Positions 38,711 to 47,902 of a stretch of DNA of 64,000 nucleotides are shown here, piece after piece. Under the pieces are notes generated by a model. The model worked only from the letters and a program-made list of their open reading frames with translations, did no database searches and was not told where the DNA came from. The DNA is from Sulfolobus sp. S-194 (lineage in GTDB: Archaea; Thermoproteota; Thermoprotei_A; Sulfolobales; Sulfolobaceae): positions 1,302,001 through 1,366,000 of the forward strand of contig NZ_CP035730.1 of NCBI RefSeq assembly GCF_012222305.1, in the 5' to 3' direction. A program made the translations under genes and the position numbers. Each line of letters starts with the position of its first letter. Position 1 is the stretch's first letter.

Positions 38711-39158
38711 GGTATTATTTGGATTAATAACATTAGATCAAATACTTTTCATATATCAACTCTGGGGTATACTTAGTAATTCGTTATTATCTCCCTTAAC
38801 TATTGTTAACTATGTTTTTGGCTTGATTACAATTGGCATATTGATTTTTAGAATCTATTCTATTCTGAATGGATATTCAAGATACTTATCGTTCCTTCTC
38901 ATATTACCAGTTGTTAATGTTTTTGTGGTACCATTTTTATCGTATAAATTGACATCATCAAAAATCTTAGCTTCTATTACTTTTGCTATATGGTTTGCTA
39001 ATCTGTTCTTTACCTTACTATCTAATATACCGCCAGTAATCTATTTTGATGAGGGATCATATTTCCTTAGTCAATTTATAATTCTTGATTTACTTTCATT
39101 AGCTTCACTATTAAGTGTCACATTTTGCATAGTATACAGAGAGAAAAGAAGAAACTAG
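38682..39158 (+). CDS. Small membrane protein, unknown function
   Basis: The 158-residue protein has four to five transmembrane helices. It starts at GTG 38682 (or ATG 38691) inside the end of the DUF255-like gene, so the two are coupled. There is no motif; a small basic C-terminus (REKRRN) points to a cytoplasmic end. It may act with the thioredoxin-like protein in the membrane. Confidence 0.55.
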   Translation: MSYMVYFLTKVLFGLITLDQILFIYQLWGILSNSLLSPLTIVNYVFGLITIGILIFRIYSILNGYSRYLSFLLILPVVNVFVVPFLSYKLTSSKILASITFAIWFANLFFTLLSNIPPVIYFDEGSYFLSQFIILDLLSLASLLSVTFCIVYREKRRN

Positions 39159-39270
39159 TTTATTCAGAGTAACTATTCTTGCTTTATAACTGAGAATTAA
39201 TTACATTTGTTTTAACATAATACTTCTTCATTTAACTAAAATTTTTATATTGCTAATATAACAAGTAAAT

Positions 39271-40209
39271 ATGCATCTAAGAGGAGTGCTTTTCATACTC
39301 TTTATTGTTATTCTTTTGTTAAATTTAACTTCTCATGTAAGTTCCTACGAGATAAATCATTCACTCATGATAATTAACAAGAAAAATTTGGTGATCTCTG
39401 GGATTAGCGTGATTAACGGAAATATAACCATTATAAATTCCAGTAATATAATTATAAAAGATGATAATATTTACAACAGCTCTTATTTTGGAATATTTGT
39501 ATATGATTCAAAAAATGTGACTATTGAAAATAATCATATAGACCAGTCTTATTATGATGGTATTTCTATCAGAAAATCAGAAAATGTGACTATTGAAAAT
39601 AACATTATAGCTAATAATTCTAACGGTAACGGAATATCTGTATGGGATAATAGCAATTATATAATTATAGCTAGCAATATTCTATCAAATAACGGCTATG
39701 GAATTTTTATTCTCATGAGTTCTAATGTTACTATGTTAAATAACAGTATAATTAAGACCTATTACTATGCGATTTATCTTTATCAAGCTAACTTCATTAA
39801 AATAGTAAATAATACAATCTTGTTATCAGACATAGGATTAGAGGTTGATTATGGAAGTTTTATCCAATTCGAGTTTAATGTTATAAAAAATGATTTGGTA
39901 GGTGTTTATTTAGGGGATGGTATTGGAAGTCTTAATCTGATTGATAATATAATTCAAAACTCTCGATACTTCGGTGTACTTATTAAATATTATCCTAACG
40001 TGTTTAATTATAATAAAAATAAATTTATAAATAATACAGCAAATATTTTCTATGAATTTAATAATACATTACCAGAGCAAACTAACGGATTAGTACCTCC
40101 TATAACAATTACTAGCAAGTCAAACATTTCGTTCAATTATTCGTATCTTACTATCCTTTTATTGACTATACCAGTTATCTATATTTTACTAAGGAGAAGA
40201 AGAAAGTAG
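39271..40209 (+). CDS. Secreted parallel beta-helix protein with C-terminal anchor
   Basis: The 312-residue protein has a signal peptide followed by repeats of the NosD/pectate-lyase-like right-handed beta-helix type. The unit is about 22-24 residues, e.g. SKNVTIENNHIDQSYYDGI, then SENVTIENNIIANNS, SNVTMLNNSII, and so on. A transmembrane helix and the basic tail LLRRRRK end the protein, so it faces outward and is held in the membrane. Its 3' end overlaps hypC (convergent) by 21 bases. NosD relatives serve in metal-centre assembly, but here only the fold can be read. Confidence 0.78.
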   Translation: MHLRGVLFILFIVILLLNLTSHVSSYEINHSLMIINKKNLVISGISVINGNITIINSSNIIIKDDNIYNSSYFGIFVYDSKNVTIENNHIDQSYYDGISIRKSENVTIENNIIANNSNGNGISVWDNSNYIIIASNILSNNGYGIFILMSSNVTMLNNSIIKTYYYAIYLYQANFIKIVNNTILLSDIGLEVDYGSFIQFEFNVIKNDLVGVYLGDGIGSLNLIDNIIQNSRYFGVLIKYYPNVFNYNKNKFINNTANIFYEFNNTLPEQTNGLVPPITITSKSNISFNYSYLTILLLTIPVIYILLRRRRK

Positions 40210-40419
40210 TCTTCTCATTTCAATCTCATATTCTATCATTTCTTTAAATTCCTTTTCAGTAATCTTACTTACTATCATCCCGTAACTTACTACAACATAA
40301 TCTCCTTCTTTTACATCATCAGCATTATTTATTACTGGTTCTATTACACCATTACCATAATCCACAAAAGCAATCATTCCATCAATTTGAACAACTTTCG
40401 CAGGTAAACTTATACACAT
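40189..40419 (-). CDS. hypC: Hydrogenase assembly chaperone HypC (copy 1)
   Basis: HypC carries the Fe(CN)2CO group with HypD and binds the large subunit. The 76-residue protein starts MCISLPAKVVQIDGMIAFVDYGNG. Cys 2, which becomes N-terminal after Met removal, is the essential ligand. VKEGDYVVVSYGMIV is the family's second strand pair. It is separated by 43 bases from the divergent HupK-like gene, so the two share a bidirectional promoter. Confidence 0.9.
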   Translation of the reverse strand: MCISLPAKVVQIDGMIAFVDYGNGVIEPVINNADDVKEGDYVVVSYGMIVSKITEKEFKEMIEYEIEMRRLLSSSP

Positions 40420-40462
40420 AATATAATAATATTTTTTATACTTTTAAATCTTCATATATTTT
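40420..40462. promoter_or_regulatory. 43-bp divergent promoter between hypC and the HupK-like gene
   Basis: Both genes start within 43 bases of each other in opposite directions. The interval contains TATA-like elements for each strand: cttttaaatc (40441-40450) on the plus strand, and agtataaaaaa (40434-40444) on the minus strand. They overlap, and each lies about 20-25 bases from its start codon, so both messages are probably leaderless and may compete. Confidence 0.55.
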
Positions 40463-41626
40463 ATGAGTTTATATGATTTAGAGATAATTGACTTAGACGT
40501 TTACGTTAGTGAAGGAAAGGTAATTAAAGCCAGATGTTCTGGGAATAAAATAAGAGGTTTTGAAAAATCCTTTATTGGAAAAGACGCAAATACTTTCTAT
40601 GAAATAATTCCCAGAATCCTAGCTACTTGTAGCCAATCTCACGTTTACGTGTATATAAAGCCTCACATTAACACTAAGGTTACGGAATTACTTACGGCCT
40701 TAGAAATAGTAGATAGTCACTTAAAACATCCATATGCCTATTGGTTTCCACACTTAATTAAAAATGAAGAATACTCGTTCCCTTCAGGTACAAAATTTAG
40801 AAAAGTAAGCTTAATATCTAGACGAATAAAAGAGATAATGGAAAAAATTGGGGGTAAATGGCCACATACTGATTACTTAAGGAAAGAAAAGGAAGTTAAG
40901 TTCAATAAAGAGGAATTGAAAGATGTAATAAATTTTGTTGAAAGTGAAGTTTTAGGAATGAATATTGAGGATTTCTTGAATGTAAAAAGATTGGAGGAAC
41001 TTAGAGGTGATCTTAAGTTATTAGTTGAAAAGGGAATTGATACACTTAGTTGGGGCTTCGGATTAAGGGACTATTTAGTAGTAGGTTATCCATTTAATGG
41101 TAATTTTGATTTTAGTAAAATTGAAGATAAGGGTATTGAAGTAATGTATAATAATAAAAAAGTAGAAGTGGGACCTTTAGCTCAAGCATTAACTTTTGAT
41201 GAACTAGTAAAAACTTACTTTAATAAATATGGACCTTCACCATTACTTAGAGAAATTGCAAGGATTAAAATTTTAGCAAAACTATTAAATGATATTAAAG
41301 AAATCGACATTCATACTAGTGCATTTGTAGCTAATGGGGGAGAATTTGTATCATTTGCAGAATCTATTAGAGGTTCATTAATACATAATTATGAAATTGA
41401 AGGGGATAAAATTGTTAAGTATAAGATAATTCAACCAACAACTTTTATAGCTTCTCCAGGAGGAGCGTTAGAAAGTGCAGTATTAGGTTTACCTATAAGA
41501 AATCCTAAAGAGCCTATTGAGTTGTCATTAACAGTCTCATCATTAGATACTTGTTTTATAACTAGAGTTAATATATTTGAAAATGAAAAAATTATAACTA
41601 CAAAAAGAATTGGTGGTTTTTGCTAA
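40463..41626 (+). CDS. Large-subunit paralogue with degenerate active site (HupK/HoxV-like)
   Basis: The 387-residue protein is homologous to [NiFe] large subunits. [14 protein letters not shown] corresponds to the APRG region, and [19 protein letters not shown] to the P-T region. The first motif is [10 protein letters not shown] (Cys 56, His 60), with Leu in place of the first cysteine. The last is [10 protein letters not shown] (Cys 364), with Thr and Asn in place of the second cysteine and the cleavage-site histidine. So one cysteine per motif survives and no cleavable tail exists. This is the pattern of HupK/HoxV, scaffold proteins on which the Fe(CN)2CO unit is built. It neighbours hypC (divergent) and hypF (convergent, 4-base overlap). 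Confidence 0.75.
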   Translation: MSLYDLEIIDLDVYVSEGKVIKARCSGNKIRGFEKSFIGKDANTFYEIIPRILATCSQSHVYVYIKPHINTKVTELLTALEIVDSHLKHPYAYWFPHLIKNEEYSFPSGTKFRKVSLISRRIKEIMEKIGGKWPHTDYLRKEKEVKFNKEELKDVINFVESEVLGMNIEDFLNVKRLEELRGDLKLLVEKGIDTLSWGFGLRDYLVVGYPFNGNFDFSKIEDKGIEVMYNNKKVEVGPLAQALTFDELVKTYFNKYGPSPLLREIARIKILAKLLNDIKEIDIHTSAFVANGGEFVSFAESIRGSLIHNYEIEGDKIVKYKIIQPTTFIASPGGALESAVLGLPIRNPKEPIELSLTVSSLDTCFITRVNIFENEKIITTKRIGGFC

Positions 41627-43854
41627 AAGAAGGTAAGATAGTACGATTGCCCTAAGGCTATCCCTCCATCTCCAGCTGGAATCCTTCTTGGAGTTAGCAC
41701 TTCTACTCCTTCAGAATTATCTATAATCCCTTTAAGAATATACTCATTTACAGCCGCACCACCAGATACGAAAATTCTTTCTGGGTTTAGTTTAAGAGAA
41801 GCTTTAACTAAGCTCTCACCTAGCTTGTATTGGACAGTGATTGCCAAGTCATTTATAGGCTTATCCCTATTTTCTAAGAGCCATTTAAATATTACTGTAG
41901 TATCTATTTCCTCTCCAACAATCGGTATTTCAAGGCTATCTAAAATCTTTCCTCCTCTAGCAGAAGCCTCGAGTTTCATTGCAGGTTCTCCTTCATAAGT
42001 CCTATATTTACATATTCCTAAAAATGCTGATACAGCATCTAAAACTCTACCAGTACTTGATGTAAATAATGTTGATTTCTTACTAACTTTTTCAAGAATT
42101 TCTAATTCCCTATCACCTAAACTAACAATTCTCCTAATTTCATCCCAAGTCATAAAAGTTGATAAGAATAGTGCTAACATTCTTTCTGGTTTAAGAGCAT
42201 TTACATCACCACCTACATAAGGAACATATTTTAAATGATATTTTCTCTCATATCTTTCCCTATCAAATTTAATTATCTCACCTCCCCAACCATTTCCATC
42301 ATCACCATAACCTATGCCATCAATAGCAATTCCAACTCCTTCTCCATAACCATAATCAGCAGAAATACTTAATATGTGAGCATAATGATGTTGAATCTGT
42401 ACTAAATCTGCTGAAAATCTTTCAGCTAACTTATGAGCTAAGTAAGTACTCTGATAAGCTGGGTTTTTATCAGCCATAATTACTTTAGGCTTAATGTTAT
42501 ACCATGAAATTAAAAGAGAAAGGGCTTTATCAAGTTCATTTAAATTTTCTAGCTCATCAGTATCTCCGATATATTGAGTTAAGACTACTTTATCATCAAA
42601 GGCTATCGCACCAACATTTTGTAACTCAGCCCCAACTGCAACTATAGGCTCTTTAACTTTCCTTTTCAGCTTTATCCATGTTGGGGCATAGCCTCTACTT
42701 CTTCTTAGCAACATTGTTCTACCTGCAGATACACGAACAACACTATCATCTACTCTATTTACAATTTCTCTATTGTGATAAAGAACGTAATCCACAACGT
42801 CTTTAAGTTTCTTTTTTACACATTCCTCATTTGTACACATAGGAAAACCATGTTTATTCCCACTGGTCATAATAAGTACATTATTTTTAACATTGCTTAA
42901 CAACAAATAATGAAGAGGAGTATAATATAGGAAGAATCCTTCTCTATCTAATCCTGGTGAGATATGTTTAGACAACTGATATGGTTCTTTTTTCTTAAGA
43001 AGAACTATAGGTCTTTGAGGAGATGTTAATAAGCCTCTCTCTATAGACGATATATAAGTATATTTTTCAATTATATCTAGATTTAAGGCCATTACAGCAA
43101 AGGGCTGTTGAGGCCTATTTTTCCTTTCTCTTAATTTTAGCACTACATCATCATCAAAGGGATTTGCGGCAATATGGAAACCTCCGATCCCCTTAACAGC
43201 TACTATATAACCTTCGTTTATTATTTTCGCAGCAAGTTCTATGGGATCACCATTAACTTTTTCTCCATCGATAGTTTCAAGATATAAACGTGGACCATCC
43301 CTATTGCAACTAATTCCTTGAGCATCAAATCTTCTCTCATTATTAGGATCGTAATACTCGTGCTTGCAATCATCACATAATGGGAAATACTTCATTGAAG
43401 TGTTCTCTCTATCATATGGTAATTTATACATCATAGAAAATCTAGGACCACAATATGCACAGCTATTAAATGCGTACTTATACCTTCTAGGATTATTAGG
43501 ATCTAACACTTCTTTCATACATTCATCGCACACTGCAAAATCTGGAGGTATTTGACTAGGAGTTCTTATTTCATTTCCACTAGTTAGAATTTTAAAATTT
43601 ATAAATGATTCAAATTCACTTTCCTCTATCTTAATTTCCTCTATCTCTGCTACTGGTGGTAATTTTGAAAAAAGCAATCTCATAAATTCAGCTATTCCCT
43701 CTTTATCACCCTCTATACGTACTTCTACCTCACTTCCGCCCAAATTTCTCACGTAACCTTTAACATTAGCCTTAGTCGCAATTCTATAGATAAATGGTCT
43801 AAAACCCACTCCTTGAACAATTCCGCTTATAATAATTCTGTAACTATATTCCAT
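41623..43854 (-). CDS. hypF: Carbamoyltransferase HypF
   Basis: HypF makes the cyanide ligands of the active site from carbamoyl phosphate. In order the 743-residue protein has an acylphosphatase domain ([16 protein letters not shown] near the start); a zinc region with [20 protein letters not shown] and [11 protein letters not shown]; a YrdC-like domain ([13 protein letters not shown]); and a Kae1-like domain ([36 protein letters not shown]). The fourth ligand of the second zinc site is Asp (SCNRDGP) instead of Cys. It overlaps the HupK-like gene by 4 bases. Confidence 0.93.
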   Translation of the reverse strand: MEYSYRIIISGIVQGVGFRPFIYRIATKANVKGYVRNLGGSEVEVRIEGDKEGIAEFMRLLFSKLPPVAEIEEIKIEESEFESFINFKILTSGNEIRTPSQIPPDFAVCDECMKEVLDPNNPRRYKYAFNSCAYCGPRFSMMYKLPYDRENTSMKYFPLCDDCKHEYYDPNNERRFDAQGISCNRDGPRLYLETIDGEKVNGDPIELAAKIINEGYIVAVKGIGGFHIAANPFDDDVVLKLRERKNRPQQPFAVMALNLDIIEKYTYISSIERGLLTSPQRPIVLLKKKEPYQLSKHISPGLDREGFFLYYTPLHYLLLSNVKNNVLIMTSGNKHGFPMCTNEECVKKKLKDVVDYVLYHNREIVNRVDDSVVRVSAGRTMLLRRSRGYAPTWIKLKRKVKEPIVAVGAELQNVGAIAFDDKVVLTQYIGDTDELENLNELDKALSLLISWYNIKPKVIMADKNPAYQSTYLAHKLAERFSADLVQIQHHYAHILSISADYGYGEGVGIAIDGIGYGDDGNGWGGEIIKFDRERYERKYHLKYVPYVGGDVNALKPERMLALFLSTFMTWDEIRRIVSLGDRELEILEKVSKKSTLFTSSTGRVLDAVSAFLGICKYRTYEGEPAMKLEASARGGKILDSLEIPIVGEEIDTTVIFKWLLENRDKPINDLAITVQYKLGESLVKASLKLNPERIFVSGGAAVNEYILKGIIDNSEGVEVLTPRRIPAGDGGIALGQSYYLTFF

Positions 43855-44191
43855 AATTAATTTTTAACAAAAAGAGGATATTAAACGTTAATAGAAGTAG
43901 TTATTACTGCATAGATTTTTAAGGAAACAAATCTCTGCGTTCCATTAATAAGGATACTAGGAAATAAAGAAAGGAATCTTTAAAATCTTAAACATTTATT
44001 TTTCTAATAGATTGATTTTAATATGCCGTATTCTTAACTTCACATAGTTTTACACTCTTACCTAGCTACTATCTATATAATAACATATTTTAAATCGTAA
44101 ATTTGTATAGTTAGTTTTGACTACTAAAGTTTGAATACCTTAATATACTAATAAAAAAATTTATATTTTTGATAGTAAAGCTACTATACTA
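43855..44191. other. Divergent spacer between hypF and the DUF1641 gene
   Basis: This AT-rich region of 337 bases holds the promoters of hypF and the DUF1641 gene. A TATA element tttatattt (44160-44168) lies about 27 bases before the ATG at 44192, so that message is leaderless. I see no other structure. Confidence 0.5.
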
Positions 44192-44698
44192 ATGGCAGAA
44201 AACTATTTTGAAGATGAAGATTATAAAGAAGGAATAAAGAAGCTTGCGGAAATTGTAATTTACCTTAATAGTAGTGGAATTCTAGATTCGATATTAGATT
44301 TCCTAAAATCCGATAAATTGATAAAAATAATTAAGTCACCTACGTTTAAGGCAGTGATAGAGCTCTTAGGTGATATACAGCAAATGATAGATTCTGGCGA
44401 GGTTAGTTCAGATGATTTTATAAATGGAATTATAGCAATTGCGAAACATCTTGATAAATTGGGTAAAATAGTAAGTACTTTAGATAAACACGGTGTTCTT
44501 GATGTTGTTACTAACGGATTATCAAAGGCTGCAGAGAAAATTATAAAGGAGAATAGCGAATCTAACATAGTCCAGCTTTTAGCATCGTTTGATGATCCAG
44601 ATGTAAAAATGACTTTAGCATACTTACAATATATGTTAAAAGAACTTGGAAAATCTACAAGACCTTTAATAGAAAAAGGTAACAATCAACATAAGTAA
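44192..44698 (+). CDS. DUF1641 protein in the hydrogenase island
   Basis: The 168-residue, all-helical, acidic protein has the DUF1641 pattern: SGILDSILDFLKSDKLIKII, LGDIQQMIDSGEVS, then NGLSKAAEKI, ending in FDDPDVKMTLAYLQYMLKEL. Such proteins occur next to hydrogenase and formate dehydrogenase genes in many bacteria and archaea, with unknown biochemical role. It is convergent with the HxlR-like regulator (13-base overlap of ends), so it sits between hypF and hydrogenase 2. It probably affects expression or assembly of one of them. Confidence 0.7.
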   Translation: MAENYFEDEDYKEGIKKLAEIVIYLNSSGILDSILDFLKSDKLIKIIKSPTFKAVIELLGDIQQMIDSGEVSSDDFINGIIAIAKHLDKLGKIVSTLDKHGVLDVVTNGLSKAAEKIIKENSESNIVQLLASFDDPDVKMTLAYLQYMLKELGKSTRPLIEKGNNQHK

Positions 44699-45042
44699 GC
44701 ATCCTTATTATTATCTAATAAATTAGCTAGACTAACTAAAATTTGCATTGCATTTTTGACTGCCTTACCTTCAGTAGTTATAGCGTAATATACCTTTACT
44801 GGTTCTGACGGTTCTACGACTCGTTTTATTAACTTCACTTTTTCTAGCTCTTTTAATCTTATAGATAGAGTTCTTTGTGTTAAACCTAGAATTTTTCTCT
44901 GTATTTCATTAAATCTTAATTTTCCATATTTATCTAAAACTACTAGGATAGCATATGTGTATTTTTTCATTATTAATTCTAAAAGTCTAGAGGAATAAAA
45001 GATGCATAATTCTTGATCTTCTCTAAAGCAACATTCCTCCAT
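44686..45042 (-). CDS. HxlR-type winged-helix regulator with N-terminal cysteines
   Basis: The 118-residue protein has the HxlR/PadR-type winged helix: GKLRFNEIQRKILGLTQRTL, then SIRLKELEKVKLIKRVV and a wing (YYAITTEGKAV). The N-terminus has three cysteines, MEECCFREDQELC, and the C-terminus ends in YLC, an arrangement that could bind a metal or Fe-S cluster or form disulfides. It lies 22 bases behind the hydrogenase 2 large subunit on the same strand, so it may sense oxygen or redox and control its own operon. Confidence 0.78.
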   Translation of the reverse strand: MEECCFREDQELCIFYSSRLLELIMKKYTYAILVVLDKYGKLRFNEIQRKILGLTQRTLSIRLKELEKVKLIKRVVEPSEPVKVYYAITTEGKAVKNAMQILVSLANLLDNNKDAYLC

Positions 45043-45064
45043 AAGAATATCTATTAATATTTTG

Positions 45065-46579
45065 CTAAATAAGCTTTAACATGTGAACATTACATACCAT
45101 ACATGCATCATGACTCCTAACTATATGATGAACTTCAATAGGATTATTAACATCAGAAACTTCAGTACCTATTAATGCTAATGCCATATGACTCTTATTA
45201 CCTAAAGGATCTTCCGGGCTCATATTAATTTGTGTAGGAGTCACAATTTGGTAATTCAATATTTTCTCGTTCTTTACTACAACCCAATGTCCTAAAGCAC
45301 CCCTAGGTGCTTCAACTAAACCATAACCCATACCTTCCTTAACCTCTGAAGGCTTCTTGTATGTAGGTTTACCGAACTCAAAATTATTTAGTTCTTGAAG
45401 CATTAACTCGTTATAAATTAAAACTCTAACTAATCTAGCAACAACTCTAGAAAGAACACTAGGTCCTATCTTGTCTATAAGATCTAAAATTAGTGGATTA
45501 CCAGTCACACTTAACATCGCTAAAGCACCAGCTTCTGGAGCTATAAGTTTACCATCTAGTTTATATCTAAAGCACTTCGTTAATGAATATTTCTTTTTAT
45601 TCTTCTCATCTAGATTAGGATTCGTCTCACCCTCAAATGGGTGTAAGCCCGTTTGATCCCCCTTACTGTAAGTATAATAAGAAGAGTTTACGAACTCAAG
45701 AACATTACGCTGATCAAACTCTCTATACTCTTTCTCTTTTGCAAAATAAATTCCAGGTTTAAAGTACTTCTTACTTGGAGTCCCAACATATTCCTCAGTT
45801 GGTAAGTGACCATAACTTAACATTATTCCAGAACCATAACCTAATTTATGCCAATTGGCTTCTAATCCAAACTCCAGTATTTTAGCCAAATCTCCCTCTT
45901 TATAATCTTCAGCCCATTGCAGTAAATCATTATAGCTTTTAACGGTATCTAAGAATTGATTTATAGGACCTCCTAAAATTACCTTTTCTAGATAATTCTT
46001 CTTTAAATCTAATAGTATGGAAATAGCCCTTTGAATTTCATTTGGTAAAGGGTCAGCTGTTATACCACCGGGAATAATAGCTGAACCGTGAGGCCACTGG
46101 CCACCAAATATAGCATAAACCTCAGTATATTTTTTCGACCATTTAAAACATTCTTTATAAGACGAACCTTGAATAGGGGCCCATCTTCTAATAACTTCTT
46201 CAAAATTTGCATAATCATGGTATTTATTATTTAGAACATCAATCAAAAACATAAAATAAGTATGTCTAAGATCATTCTGACAAGTCTCTGCCATACTTAG
46301 TACATTTCTTAACCTTATTGCGTTAATTGGAACTTCAGCATTATAAATCATGTCAAGAGCTGAAGCTGATGCATATAAATGAGAAGCACCACAAATACCA
46401 CAAACTCTAGGAGTAATAACTAAAGCATCTAAAGGATTCTTACCTTTAAGAATTATTTCTATTCCTCTAAACAATCTTGAGATAATTTTAGCATCAATAA
46501 CTTTATTTCTCTCAAATTTTACTTCAACATCTAAATCTCCTTCAACTCTATTAAACGGAGAAATTATTTTGCTACTCAA
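45065..46579 (-). CDS. [NiFe] hydrogenase large subunit (hydrogenase 2)
   Basis: The 504-residue protein has the first site PRVCGICGASH (Cys 60, Cys 63, His 67) and the last HDACMVCNVH (Cys 493, Cys 496, His 499). The Ala at the usual Pro position (D-A-C) is a small departure. The tail after His 499 is only five residues (MLKLI), yet it should still need cleavage. VEAPRGALGHW is the arginine motif. With no Tat signal on its partner, the enzyme is cytoplasmic, of the group 2 uptake type found in aerobic archaea. It overlaps the small-subunit gene by 8 bases. Confidence 0.93.
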   Translation of the reverse strand: MSSKIISPFNRVEGDLDVEVKFERNKVIDAKIISRLFRGIEIILKGKNPLDALVITPRVCGICGASHLYASASALDMIYNAEVPINAIRLRNVLSMAETCQNDLRHTYFMFLIDVLNNKYHDYANFEEVIRRWAPIQGSSYKECFKWSKKYTEVYAIFGGQWPHGSAIIPGGITADPLPNEIQRAISILLDLKKNYLEKVILGGPINQFLDTVKSYNDLLQWAEDYKEGDLAKILEFGLEANWHKLGYGSGIMLSYGHLPTEEYVGTPSKKYFKPGIYFAKEKEYREFDQRNVLEFVNSSYYTYSKGDQTGLHPFEGETNPNLDEKNKKKYSLTKCFRYKLDGKLIAPEAGALAMLSVTGNPLILDLIDKIGPSVLSRVVARLVRVLIYNELMLQELNNFEFGKPTYKKPSEVKEGMGYGLVEAPRGALGHWVVVKNEKILNYQIVTPTQINMSPEDPLGNKSHMALALIGTEVSDVNNPIEVHHIVRSHDACMVCNVHMLKLI

Positions 46580-47552
46580 GCCAATTACCTCTATCTTCTT
46601 TTTTCTTTATAAGTGGCTTTACTAAAAATTCTGGTGCTGAAGCTCTAGCTATTGCTGAAAGTGTTGTATAAGCACCTCTGCTAACGCCAAGTGGTAATCT
46701 CTTCGGTATCCCACTTCTGTTTTTCTCTGTAACAAAGAAGTTAAATGTTGGGAAATCAAATTCAGTACATCCAAAACATGGTGTACCAACCCTAGTTTTG
46801 CTACTTTGCTTGTTCCATAAGATAACATTACAAGGACTCCTAGTATATGAACCTTTACAACCTAAATCAAAATATAAGCATCCTTCCCTATGACCAAATT
46901 CCTTAAGAGCCACCTTATAAGAGAAATATATGTTCCTAGGACAGCCAAATTGCGTTGTTGTATTATAGATAATTTTTAATCTCTGATATTCATCCAGATC
47001 TTCTTCTGTCAATTTATCATTAATAATCATGGAAAGAGTTGTAATGATCCATTCAGGGTGAGCTGGACAGCCAGGGATATTTATTACAGGTAAATTTTTT
47101 CTAGATCTAAAATCCTTACCAAGAAATCCTCCCTTTTCTTTTTTATGAAATTGTAGCCCGGTAGATTCTGTGGGATTTGGGTCTGAAGCTGGAACTCCTC
47201 CAAAACTAGCACAATCTCCCACAGCTATGACATAATTAGCAACTTTAGATATTTCATTAACCCAGTCTTTCATTGGTCTACCAGCAAACATATTAAATTT
47301 TCCAGAACCATTAGGACCCAAAACCACAGTACCCTCAAAGATGAATATATCTAGATTAATTTTCATGTTGACTATATTATTTAATAATTCTCTTACTTTG
47401 TCACCAGTCTCTAGGGATAAGGAGGGATGCCACAATAGTTTTATATCATAATAGCTGAAGAATTCTAGTACATCAGGACTCTCCGCGTTTAGGAATGAGA
47501 GAGTGTTGCCACCACAAGCACCGCCCTGAAGCCATAAAATTGTTTTCATCAT
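46572..47552 (-). CDS. [NiFe] hydrogenase small subunit (hydrogenase 2)
   Basis: The 326-residue protein lacks any signal peptide, so the enzyme is cytoplasmic. The first motif is LQGGACGGNTLSF (Cys 13, Asn 16): the usual second Cys is Asn. Then come VGDCASFGG and NIPGCPAHPEW for the proximal cluster, TTQFGCPRN (distal, with Gln rather than His in the HxxC position), EGCLYFDLGCKG, SPCN and GTPCFGC. The enzyme thus can carry all three clusters. It begins at a leaderless ATG with a TATA element about 26 bases upstream. Confidence 0.93.
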   Translation of the reverse strand: MMKTILWLQGGACGGNTLSFLNAESPDVLEFFSYYDIKLLWHPSLSLETGDKVRELLNNIVNMKINLDIFIFEGTVVLGPNGSGKFNMFAGRPMKDWVNEISKVANYVIAVGDCASFGGVPASDPNPTESTGLQFHKKEKGGFLGKDFRSRKNLPVINIPGCPAHPEWIITTLSMIINDKLTEEDLDEYQRLKIIYNTTTQFGCPRNIYFSYKVALKEFGHREGCLYFDLGCKGSYTRSPCNVILWNKQSSKTRVGTPCFGCTEFDFPTFNFFVTEKNRSGIPKRLPLGVSRGAYTTLSAIARASAPEFLVKPLIKKKEDRGNWLE

Positions 47553-47902
47553 ATAATTTTCATAAATTATAATATAAAACTTTACATGATATAAAGCCCT
47601 ACCATCAAAGTTTTTGCAATTAAGTCATCTCAAATTAAAGAATAATTTTTAAATTACATAATCATTCAGCTCTTGACTACAAATTCATAGCGTTATAGCA
47701 ATAAAGGGCTATAAATGTTATTAAAAGATCATGAGATAAGAAATGTTTTTTACCTTTTTTCTTGGGTTAATTAAAGAATTCTAAATAGCTTATTGTTAAC
47801 TTGGTATTAGCTCTAATCTTATTTATTTTATTTAAAATTCAATATTTACTATAATATAATTTTTGAGGAAATCCTTAAATATTAGGTAAAACTACTTTAA
47901 TA
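47553..47902. promoter_or_regulatory. Divergent promoter region between hydrogenase 2 and hypE
   Basis: Minus-strand TATA ttttatatt (47571-47579) precedes the small subunit, and plus-strand cttaaatatt (47874-47883) precedes hypE. Each lies about 25 bases before its ATG, so both are probably leaderless. Nothing else is seen in the 350 bases. Confidence 0.55.
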
